A DNA stretch of 6,100 nucleotides, taken from NCBI GenBank assembly GCA_945860425.1, contig CAMAQU010000109.1, forward strand, positions 1 through 6,100, read 5' to 3'. The position numbers were made by a program, and so were the translations under genes. The notes under the pieces are model-generated. The model worked only from the letters and a program-made list of their open reading frames with translations, was not told where the DNA came from and ran no database searches. This document shows, one piece after another, positions 1 to 5,464 of this stretch (positions within the stretch are counted from its first letter, which is position 1; each line of letters begins with the position of its first letter). This DNA is from Sphingomonas paucimobilis (GTDB lineage Bacteria; Pseudomonadota; Alphaproteobacteria; Sphingomonadales; Sphingomonadaceae).

Positions 1-86
1 TAAGATCGATGATGCCGACGATTGCTGTGGACGTGATCAAGTATAAATTCGACGTTGCCCCGATTGAAGAACAGGTCCCCGCATGA
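1..86 (+). CDS. C-terminal end of an unidentified gene (partial)
   Basis: This is the only + strand frame that stays open from the left edge; the other two hit stops within the first 45 bases. The frame starts at base 3 and gives 27 residues ending in DVAPIEEQVPA before a TGA at 84-86. That TGA overlaps the ATG of the next gene in an ATGA arrangement, which usually means translational coupling within one operon. The visible tail has no motif I recognise, so no function is assigned. The call rests on the open frame and the tight junction; a chance open frame of this length is possible but the ATGA overlap makes a real gene more likely. Confidence 0.6.
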   Translation, partial: RSMMPTIAVDVIKYKFDVAPIEEQVPA

Positions 87-574
87 CAACGCCTCAGCTT
101 GACGATCTGGACCGCCAACTGATTGAGATTCTGTCGAAAGATGCACGCATCTCCAACCGGAAGATTGCAGCGGATCTTGGCGTGACGGAAGGCACGGTGC
201 GTGGCCGGATCAAGCGGCTGCAGCAAGACGGCCTAATCGCCTTTACCGCGATCACCGGCTTCAGCCTCAGCAACCACGCAAAGCTGGCCTTTATTGGGGT
301 TCAGGCGGAAGTAGGCAGCGTGCGGGAAGTCGCGCGCCAAATTGCAGAAATGCCGTTGGTCACGGGTGTCATGATCACGATGGGACAGTTCAACATTCTA
401 GCTATCTGCGTCTTCGACGAGCTTGAGAATCTGGTTGAACAAGCTTCGGACCCCATTTTGTCGATCGCCGGTGTGCACCATGTGGAAACGTCGATCGCGG
501 TCAAGACACTCAAATATAATCCGCGCGTTGTTCGGATTACAGAGAAGGACGGCATGGTCGAAAATGGAGATTGA
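83..574 (+). CDS. Lrp/AsnC-family transcriptional regulator
   Basis: A 163-residue cytoplasmic DNA-binding protein, the usual length of the family (about 150-165). Residues 6-56 form the N-terminal winged helix-turn-helix: LDDLDRQLIEILSKDARIS is the family's typical opening, followed by RKIAADLGVT and the recognition helix around TEGTVRGRIKRLQ. Residues about 66-145 form the RAM ligand-binding and oligomerisation domain, including GVMITMGQFNILAICVF and the closing VETSIAVKTLKYN. Family members assemble as dimers to octamers or larger and respond to small molecules, often amino acids; the effector here is unknown. The ATG overlaps the stop of the upstream gene, and only a weak CAGG-type ribosome site (about 72-75) precedes it, consistent with coupling. 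Its position upstream of the oxygenase makes it a candidate local regulator (inference). Confidence 0.93.
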   Translation: MTTPQLDDLDRQLIEILSKDARISNRKIAADLGVTEGTVRGRIKRLQQDGLIAFTAITGFSLSNHAKLAFIGVQAEVGSVREVARQIAEMPLVTGVMITMGQFNILAICVFDELENLVEQASDPILSIAGVHHVETSIAVKTLKYNPRVVRITEKDGMVENGD

Positions 575-714
575 GACGGCTCGCGTAATTCCATGCCTTC
601 AAATTTACGCAAAATAAGATCGACTTGCGCAAATTTGCGGCAAACGCAAAAGTGGTGTTGCGCCAAGGCTACGTTTTGGGTTATCTTTCGACCGAACAAA
701 GTTTGAGGAGAACC
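575..714 (+). promoter_or_regulatory. Control region of the Rieske oxygenase with repeated TTTGCGCAAA-like boxes
   Basis: This 140-bp gap has no convincing gene. It contains a series of boxes close to TTTGCGCAAA: TTTACGCAAA at 604-613, CTTGCGCAAA at 624-633, TTTGCGGCAAA at 634-644, AACGCAAAA at 643-651 and TTGCGCCAA at 658-666. Bases 628-639 (CGCAAATTTGCG) are a perfect 12-bp palindrome, and 625-632 (TTGCGCAA) is a perfect 8-bp one. GCGTAAT at 583-589 recurs in the other two control regions. A weak promoter is possible with TTGCGC at 658-663 and TATCTT at 682-687, 18 bp apart; the boxes would then lie mostly upstream of the polymerase, where activators often bind. The promoter assignment is tentative; the repeats are directly visible. 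Confidence 0.6.
705..710 (+). promoter_or_regulatory. Ribosome binding site setting the oxygenase start
   Basis: GAGGAG lies 4 nt before the ATG at 715 and 7 nt before the ATG at 718. It rules in one of these two adjacent ATGs as the start, and rules against a longer reading from the TTG at 625, which would run through the operator-like palindrome and has no comparable ribosome site. Confidence 0.8.
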
Positions 715-1797
715 ATGATGGCGAAGACAGCCGATTACGGCCTGGGCGAACATACCTTTCCCCGTGGCTGGTTCATGGTGGCAACGTCGGACGAAGTAAC
801 GACGACGCCGTTGGCCGTCCGCTATTTTGGCGAAGAGATGGTGCTCTATCGCGGCGGATCAGGCCGTGTGTTCCTCGTCGAAGCCTTTTGCCCCCACATG
901 GGCACGCATCTTGCCAAGAACACGTCATCATATGTCGTTGTCGACAAGGAACATGTTGAGGGCGACAATATCCGCTGCCCCTATCATGGTTGGCGCTTCG
1001 GTCCGGATGGCCGCTGCAATGACATCCCCTACTCCCCTGCGCCCATTCCAAAGGCCGCCTGCCTTAAAAGCTGGAAAGTGCTGGAACGTGCCGGCTGCAT
1101 CTGGGCTTGGCACGACGCAGAAGGCGGTGAGCCAGATTATGACGTCCCCCCATTCGAGCAATGGAACCAGCCGGGTTGGGTAAACTGGTCTGTCGAACCA
1201 CTCGGTGAGCTCGCCTGCCACCCGCAGGAAGTTCTGGATAACATGACAGACAAGGGCCACCTGCAACCGGTCCACGGCTCGATCGATATGGTGAAGTTCG
1301 AGAACGAGTTTAATGGTCATGTCTGCCGCCAGATCCTGACCGCCGGCCACAAAACGCTCGCAGGAGAAGGCGTCGAGCCAATGACCAACGACACATGGTA
1401 CACAGGCCCCGGCATCCTCCAGTCCGTCATGGTTGGTGAATACCCATCACACATGCTGATCACCCACACGCCGGTCGATGATGGCGTTATCAAAGTTTGG
1501 TACGGCCTGTTCGTTAAAGTGAAGAATGACGTTCCAACGGCCGCTGATATTGAATTGGCCAAGGGCTATGAAAAGGCTGGCGTCGCCGCCTTTGCCCAGG
1601 ACTTTGAAATTTGGGCCAATAAGCGCCCCTGCCTTCACCCGATGATGGTCAAGGGCGACGGGCCGTTTGATAAGCTGCGCATATGGTACAAGCAGTTTTA
1701 TAATGATCGCGCTCGCGCAGGCGAGTTTCAAGCTCGCGTTAACGGCCATTATGTCACGCGTGGAACGCATGAAGCGCCCTGGGATCAGGTCGCCTGA
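715..1797 (+). CDS. KshA-like Rieske non-heme iron oxygenase, oxygenase component
   Basis: A 360-residue terminal oxygenase of the ring-hydroxylating/KshA-like type (start at ATG 715, or 718 one codon later). The N-terminal Rieske [2Fe-2S] domain spans about residues 10-125, with ligands C59-x-H61 and C88-x2-H91 followed by GWRFGPDGRC. The catalytic domain carries the mononuclear iron ligands D179-x2-H182-x4-H187: by family convention H182 and H187 bind iron, D296 in AQDFEIW is the likely third ligand, and D179 is the bridging aspartate for electron transfer from the neighbouring Rieske centre. Such enzymes use O2 and electrons from a separate reductase, sometimes with a ferredoxin; neither is in the window. 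The KshA family includes 3-ketosteroid 9-alpha-hydroxylase and works as homotrimers without a beta subunit, but the substrate here cannot be read. The spacing between the two Rieske ligand pairs is 26 residues, about ten more than in KshA. Followed 178 bp later by a receptor gene on the same strand. Confidence 0.92.
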   Translation: MMAKTADYGLGEHTFPRGWFMVATSDEVTTTPLAVRYFGEEMVLYRGGSGRVFLVEAFCPHMGTHLAKNTSSYVVVDKEHVEGDNIRCPYHGWRFGPDGRCNDIPYSPAPIPKAACLKSWKVLERAGCIWAWHDAEGGEPDYDVPPFEQWNQPGWVNWSVEPLGELACHPQEVLDNMTDKGHLQPVHGSIDMVKFENEFNGHVCRQILTAGHKTLAGEGVEPMTNDTWYTGPGILQSVMVGEYPSHMLITHTPVDDGVIKVWYGLFVKVKNDVPTAADIELAKGYEKAGVAAFAQDFEIWANKRPCLHPMMVKGDGPFDKLRIWYKQFYNDRARAGEFQARVNGHYVTRGTHEAPWDQVA

Positions 1798-1802
1798 AAT
1801 CC

Positions 1803-1837
1803 GCGACGTTTGCGCGTGCGTGATGCGCAAATGTCGC
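1803..1837 (+). repeat. Strong inverted repeat / RNA hairpin just after the oxygenase stop
   Basis: Arms 1803-1815 (GCGACGTTTGCGC) and 1825-1837 (GCGCAAATGTCGC) pair over 13 positions with one G-U pair. Two more inner pairs (1816-1824 G-U, 1817-1823 U-A) leave a 5-nt loop at 1818-1822. It begins 5 bases after the TGA of the oxygenase gene. No T tract follows, so it is not a canonical intrinsic terminator. It could be a 3' stabilising or processing hairpin, a rho-assisted end, or a DNA operator, since the arms contain the same TTTGCGC/GCGCAAA half-sites found in the other control regions. Confidence 0.7.
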
Positions 1838-1846
1838 ACATCAACT

Positions 1847-1866
1847 CGCATCAATCAATTGATGCG
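1847..1866. repeat. Perfect 8-bp inverted repeat, candidate operator
   Basis: CGCATCAA (1847-1854) and TTGATGCG (1859-1866) are exact reverse complements around the 4-base spacer TCAA. The site lies about 10 bp upstream of the candidate -35 of the receptor gene. It contains TCAATCAAT (1851-1859), which recurs exactly at 5435-5443 in the SDR/OYE control region, and it is followed by GCGTAAT (1864-1870), which recurs in both other control regions. A regulator binding site is the likely reading. Confidence 0.5.
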
Positions 1867-1870
1867 TAAT

Positions 1871-1910
1871 TTGAATTGACATTTTCTACGCCATTTGAGA
1901 ATCAATTCAA
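1871..1910 (+). promoter_or_regulatory. Candidate promoter of the receptor gene within a 9-bp inverted repeat
   Basis: A perfect -35 hexamer TTGACA is at 1876-1881. The -10 is poor: GAATCA (1899-1904) lies at a 17-bp spacing. Exact reverse-complement arms TTGAATTGA (1871-1879) and TCAATTCAA (1902-1910) bracket it, the left arm overlapping the -35 and the right arm the presumed -10. This arrangement fits a repressor or activator-dependent promoter. The repeat is certain; the promoter assignment rests mainly on the -35 and the position ahead of the receptor gene. Confidence 0.45.
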
Positions 1911-1960
1911 TGTAGAGAGAATCTTGGTCAGATAGGCGGAAAACCCGCTATCGCCAACGA

Positions 1961-1967
1961 GGGGAGG
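1961..1967 (+). promoter_or_regulatory. Ribosome binding site setting the GTG start of the receptor
   Basis: GGGGAGG lies 7 nt before the GTG at 1975. It supports the GTG start, which is also required to keep the signal peptide, as the next in-frame methionine is at residue 97. Confidence 0.8.
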
Positions 1968-1974
1968 ACCGAAG

Positions 1975-4545
1975 GTGAAGACTTTCAATCGTGTATTTGG
2001 TGCAACTTTGTTTGCGGGCGTCAGCGCGCTGAGCCTGTCAACGCAGGCTCTTGCGCAATCGGCAGAAGATGCCAACTCAGGCGGTCTCGACGAAATCATC
2101 GTGACAGCGCAGAAGCGTGGCGAAAACCTGCAAAAGACCCCTTTGGCGATTTCCGCCATTTCGTCGGAGCAGCTTGATCTCCAGCAGATCGCAGAAGCCA
2201 AGGATCTTGGTGCGCTCGCCCCGAACGTCTCGGTGGTCGGTGCAACGACGAACGCGACGGCGATGGTTCTCACCATTCGTGGCATCCCGACGGCAGCTGA
2301 TGAGACGCAGGGTTATGACTCACCCATCGGCATCTATGTTGACGGCGTTTACATGGCCCGTTCGTCCGCCTCGACCTTCGAAGTCGCGGACGTGGAGCGC
2401 GTTGAAGTTCTGCGCGGCCCACAAGGCACGCTGTTCGGCCGCAACACAACCGGTGGTGCTGTCAACTTCATCACGCGCCTGCCCGACGATAAGGAAAGCT
2501 TTGCCTTGCGCGTCGGTGGCGGCAATTTTGGTCAGCGTGTTGGCCGCGTCATCATCAACTCTGGCGATGTCGGCGGCTTCAAAATGTCCTTTGGCGGCCT
2601 GTACAAGAAGCGGAATGGTGTTGTTGACAACATCCTGCAGCCGAAGAAGAACCTCGACCCGGGCGCGCAGGAAACAAACGCCATTCGCCTCGCAGCAACC
2701 GCAGATCTGGCTGACAACATCACGATCACCAACATCTTGGATTGGTCGCAGATCAATGGCTTGGCTGGCTACAACCAGTTAGCTGCCGTCGGCAACGGCG
2801 CCGTGCTTCCAAACTATGTCATTGGCGGCAAGACTTTTGCGGCTGTCCAACCCGCAAATGTTCTCGGATATCTGAATTCTGCGACGTCACTCGAAGCAGG
2901 TTGCGGCACCCCCGTGTCGCAGATTTCGTTGGCACGCCGCGATACGGTTTGCAGCAATACGTCGGGCCTTTCGACCGACAAATTGTGGGGCAACATGACG
3001 CGTCTGACCGGCGAATTCAACGGTGTCACGGTGCGGTCCACAACAGCCTTCCGACAATGGAAAAACTTGATCCGTGGCAACGATATTGATGGCATGGGCA
3101 CGATTAGTGGCCCTGCTTTCTCGAACACGACGGTGTTAAATGGTTTCCCGGTTGGCACTTTATCGCTCTTCCAGCCAGCGGGGGCCGCTGCGTTCCTAGC
3201 GTCGCAGGCTGTTCCTAAGACCTCGCAGGATTTGTTCAACTCGGCCAATGACCGCAAGCAGAAGCAATTCAGCCAGGAAATTGAAATCCTGTCGAACAAT
3301 GATGGCCCGTTCCAGTGGGTTGTCGGCGGCTTCTACTTCAAGGAGAGCGGCCACGAGCGGAATAACCAGAACTTCCTGTTTGTTCTCGACACCAATCAGG
3401 CCGTCTTTACGTCCACGTCATTCGGCCCGCTTGCTCCGGTCCTTCAGGCGGCAAACCCTGCCCGCTATCGCGGTTTGGCTCAGGCGACCGTCCTTGATTA
3501 CAACGCTTCGGGTGAATCCTATGCCGTTTACGGGCAGGGCACATATCGCTTTGGCGCCGAAGAGCAGTTCGGTGTGACCTTGGGTATGCGTTACAGCTGG
3601 GACAGCAAGACGTTCCAAGTCAATCAGAACGGTGCGGCTCCCTTCACGAACACAACGCAAATTGCGATCAACGGTGGCGCCAAGAAGTTTAACGCGCCAA
3701 CGGGCAACCTGACGTTTGACTATCGCGCCAGTGAAGATGTGAACCTCTACGCTCGCGTTTCACGCGGCTATCGTTCAGGTGGCTTCAATGCGCGTCAGAC
3801 AGTCACCTTTAACGCGGCCGACCCGACCAAGAACTTTCCGCTGACACCGTTTAATGAAGAAACGATCGACGCCTATGAAGTTGGTTTCAAGACCGAGTTT
3901 GACCGCCGCGTCCGCCTAAACGGGTCTTTCTTCTACAACGTGTACAAAGACCAGCTGGTTACTCTGCCCATCCCGATCACGGGTGGCGGAAGCTTCGGTA
4001 ACGCTGTGGTCAATGCCGGTAAAACAAACTATTACGGTATGGAATTGGAAGGACGCGTTGCCGTTACGGACAATTTCTCGCTGGATGGTGCATTCGGTTA
4101 CGTGAAAATTGATCCGGTTGATTTCCCGCAGGCGACAACGACTGTGGGTGTCAATGGAAACGCAGCCGACGTGTTCAAGCCGGGCTATGCGCCTAAGTAC
4201 ACGGCCAATGTCGGTGCAAGCTACGTCCAAGACATTGGTACGTCTAAGCTGACCGCGCGTGTCGGGTATAACTACACGTCGACATTCTACATGTTCGGCA
4301 ACCCAATTACCTCGCCTTTCTCTGAACAGACAAAGGGCGACGCACGCGGGTTGGTTGATGCTCAGATCCGCATCGATAACGTCCTGGGCAGCACCGCTGA
4401 AGGCGTGAGCCTGACACTTTGGGGCAAGAACCTGACCAATAAGGACTATGTCGTCCGTTCGGTTGACTTCGGCGCCCTGGGCTACGCAACCACCATTTAT
4501 GGTGATCCGCGGACCTATGGCATGACACTCGACATGAAGTTCTGA
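1975..4545 (+). CDS. TonB-dependent outer-membrane receptor
   Basis: An 856-residue outer-membrane active transporter powered by TonB-ExbB-ExbD. Residues 1-27 are a signal peptide (basic MKTFNR, hydrophobic core, ALA|Q cleavage). The TonB-box region DEIIVTAQKR is at 39-48. The plug domain covers about 50-165, including IRGIP (101-105), PIGIYVDGVY (117-126) and the conserved RGPQGTLFGRNTTGGAVNF (147-165). The remainder is the 22-strand beta barrel, with SRGYRSGGFN, the AYEVGFKTEF-type strand, KNLTNKDY and a terminal aromatic residue in LDMKF expected for BAM recognition. Length and motifs are complete. Only two cysteines occur, C310 and C326, in what looks like an extracellular loop, so a disulfide is plausible. 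The type is abundant in sphingomonads and is used for more than iron uptake; next to a Rieske oxygenase it may import that enzyme's substrate (inference). The GTG start has a good ribosome site. Confidence 0.95.
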   Translation: MKTFNRVFGATLFAGVSALSLSTQALAQSAEDANSGGLDEIIVTAQKRGENLQKTPLAISAISSEQLDLQQIAEAKDLGALAPNVSVVGATTNATAMVLTIRGIPTAADETQGYDSPIGIYVDGVYMARSSASTFEVADVERVEVLRGPQGTLFGRNTTGGAVNFITRLPDDKESFALRVGGGNFGQRVGRVIINSGDVGGFKMSFGGLYKKRNGVVDNILQPKKNLDPGAQETNAIRLAATADLADNITITNILDWSQINGLAGYNQLAAVGNGAVLPNYVIGGKTFAAVQPANVLGYLNSATSLEAGCGTPVSQISLARRDTVCSNTSGLSTDKLWGNMTRLTGEFNGVTVRSTTAFRQWKNLIRGNDIDGMGTISGPAFSNTTVLNGFPVGTLSLFQPAGAAAFLASQAVPKTSQDLFNSANDRKQKQFSQEIEILSNNDGPFQWVVGGFYFKESGHERNNQNFLFVLDTNQAVFTSTSFGPLAPVLQAANPARYRGLAQATVLDYNASGESYAVYGQGTYRFGAEEQFGVTLGMRYSWDSKTFQVNQNGAAPFTNTTQIAINGGAKKFNAPTGNLTFDYRASEDVNLYARVSRGYRSGGFNARQTVTFNAADPTKNFPLTPFNEETIDAYEVGFKTEFDRRVRLNGSFFYNVYKDQLVTLPIPITGGGSFGNAVVNAGKTNYYGMELEGRVAVTDNFSLDGAFGYVKIDPVDFPQATTTVGVNGNAADVFKPGYAPKYTANVGASYVQDIGTSKLTARVGYNYTSTFYMFGNPITSPFSEQTKGDARGLVDAQIRIDNVLGSTAEGVSLTLWGKNLTNKDYVVRSVDFGALGYATTIYGDPRTYGMTLDMKF

Positions 4546-4563
4546 TCACTTCAGTGACTGCAC

Positions 4564-4600
4564 AAAAAAGGGGCCGGGAGGAAACTCCCGGCCCCTTTTT
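4564..4600. terminator. Bidirectional intrinsic terminator between convergent genes
   Basis: A perfect 11-bp stem, GGGGCCGGGAG (4570-4580) with CTCCCGGCCCC (4585-4595), closed by a GAAA tetraloop (4581-4584). Six A residues (4564-4569) precede it and five T residues (4596-4600) follow, so it has a U tract in either direction. It ends transcription of the receptor gene from the left and of the SDR gene from the right, 19 bp after the former's stop and 24 bp after the latter's. Confidence 0.93.
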
Positions 4601-4624
4601 CTATGCGCTGCGAAAAGGCGGAGG

Positions 4625-5377
4625 TCAGTCCGCTGTAGCGCCGCCGTCAACAACCAGAGGGTGACCCGTGACAAAACTCGCCTGATCTGAACAGAGCCAC
4701 ATCACCGCAGAGGCAACCTCTTCCGCCTTCCCCATCCGCCCCATCGGCGTCATGCCGTCGAGGATCTTCTTCATGTCGGGATTGGCGGTCAGGGGTGCCG
4801 TCATCGGTGTTTCGATGACCCCGGGGCAGACGCAGTTCACGCGGATGCCCGCCTGCGCCCAGCGGAGTGCGCCATGGCGGGTTAGACCGACCACGCCATG
4901 CTTGGAAGCGGTGTACCCCGGCTGTGCGCCATTGCCGACCAGACCGTTGATCGACGCCGTATTCACAATCGCGCCACTGCCCTGCGCCATCATGACTTCG
5001 GCTTCTTCGCGCATACACATCATCACGCCGGTCAGGTTGATGCCCATGCTGCGCGCCCAGACGTCATCATCATACTCATTGGCGCCAAGGTTATTGATAC
5101 CCGCATTATTGAGTGCAAAATCAAGGCGTCCATATTCCGACACCGCTCGGGCAACGAGCGCTTTAACGTCAACGCCGTGGGAAACATCGCAACGCTGGAA
5201 AACGGCATTGCCGCCTGCTGCAGTGATGAGGGCAACGGTTTCCGCTCCACCCGCTTCATTAACGTCTGAAACAACGACAGAGGCGCCCGATGTAGCAAAG
5301 GCCAATGCGCTGGCCCGACCGATGCCTCCACTTGCGCCAGTCACGAGCGCGACTTTCCCCTCAAAACCATAATTCAT
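4625..5377 (-). CDS. Short-chain dehydrogenase/reductase (classical SDR)
   Basis: A 250-residue cytoplasmic NAD(P)-dependent oxidoreductase of the classical SDR family, at the family's usual length. The Rossmann nucleotide site is TGASGGIG (13-20). D38 at the end of the second strand (VVVSDV) predicts NAD(H) preference over NADP(H). CDV (63-65) and NNAG (90-93) are the next cofactor motifs. The catalytic tetrad is complete: N114, S142, Y155 and K159 (YTASK). The C-terminal VTGHPLVVDGG is typical. Such enzymes interconvert alcohols and ketones; the substrate is not determined, though many hydroxysteroid, terpenoid-alcohol and dihydrodiol dehydrogenases look like this. The start at 5377 is chosen because GGAAGGA sits 6 nt upstream; a longer reading from 5413 would add 12 residues and run through an inverted repeat. 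Divergent from the OYE gene and convergent with the receptor. Confidence 0.93.
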   Translation of the reverse strand: MNYGFEGKVALVTGASGGIGRASALAFATSGASVVVSDVNEAGGAETVALITAAGGNAVFQRCDVSHGVDVKALVARAVSEYGRLDFALNNAGINNLGANEYDDDVWARSMGINLTGVMMCMREEAEVMMAQGSGAIVNTASINGLVGNGAQPGYTASKHGVVGLTRHGALRWAQAGIRVNCVCPGVIETPMTAPLTANPDMKKILDGMTPMGRMGKAEEVASAVMWLCSDQASFVTGHPLVVDGGATAD

Positions 5378-5383
5378 GAGACA

Positions 5384-5392
5384 TCCTTCCTT
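5384..5392 (-). promoter_or_regulatory. Ribosome binding site of the SDR gene
   Basis: On the minus strand this reads AAGGAAGGA, 6 nt before the ATG at 5377-5375. It decides between that start and the in-frame ATG at 5413, which lacks such a site. Confidence 0.8.
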
Positions 5393-5430
5393 GATTTGCG
5401 TAATCTGACGCATAAAGTGTAACGCAAATC
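5393..5430. promoter_or_regulatory. Operator-like 9-bp inverted repeat in the divergent SDR/OYE promoter
   Basis: GATTTGCGT (5393-5401) and ACGCAAATC (5422-5430) are exact reverse complements, 20 bp apart. The arms carry the same TTTGCG/CGCAAA half-site as the boxes before the oxygenase gene. A weak + strand promoter is possible with TTGATT (5391-5396) and TAAAGT (5413-5418), 16 bp apart, which the repeat would cover. On the minus strand TTGACC (5438-5433) could serve as a -35, with no good -10. The site could control both genes at once. Confidence 0.6.
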
Positions 5431-5434
5431 ATGG

Positions 5435-5449
5435 TCAATCAATGATTGA
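5435..5449. repeat. 15-bp palindrome, second candidate operator
   Basis: TCAATCA (5435-5441) and TGATTGA (5443-5449) are exact reverse complements around one base. The site lies 5 bp from the neighbouring inverted repeat and 15 bp before the OYE start. It begins with TCAATCAAT, also present at 1851-1859 before the receptor gene. Confidence 0.5.
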
Positions 5450-5454
5450 TTTAA

Positions 5455-5459
5455 AAGGA
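5455..5459 (+). promoter_or_regulatory. Ribosome binding site of the OYE gene
   Basis: AAGGA lies 5 nt before the ATG at 5465, supporting this start. Confidence 0.7.
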
Positions 5460-5464
5460 TTCGA

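Noticed and set aside
551..597. Exact 7-bp inverted repeat GGCATGG / CCATGCC at the end of the Lrp/AsnC gene as a terminator.
   Set aside because: The arms are 33 bases apart, the left one is inside the coding sequence, and no T tract follows; probably chance.
625..714. A 30-residue N-terminal extension of the oxygenase from a TTG at 625.
   Set aside because: It has no ribosome site, does not resemble the Rieske family start, and would run through the palindrome and boxes. GAGGAG at 705-710 clearly serves ATG 715/718.
1447..1854. A 135-codon minus-strand frame opposite the end of the oxygenase, and similar frames opposite the receptor.
   Set aside because: Antisense shadows of well-supported genes with no family features or ribosome sites of note.
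4752..5372. A 206-codon open frame on the + strand opposite the SDR gene.
   Set aside because: It lies wholly antisense to a gene with all SDR motifs, shows no recognisable domain, and is explained by the codon bias of the opposite strand.
5378..5413. A 12-residue N-terminal extension of the SDR from the ATG at 5413.
   Set aside because: AAGGAAGGA directly before the ATG at 5377 fits the family's usual start and length; the extension overlaps the inverted repeat.
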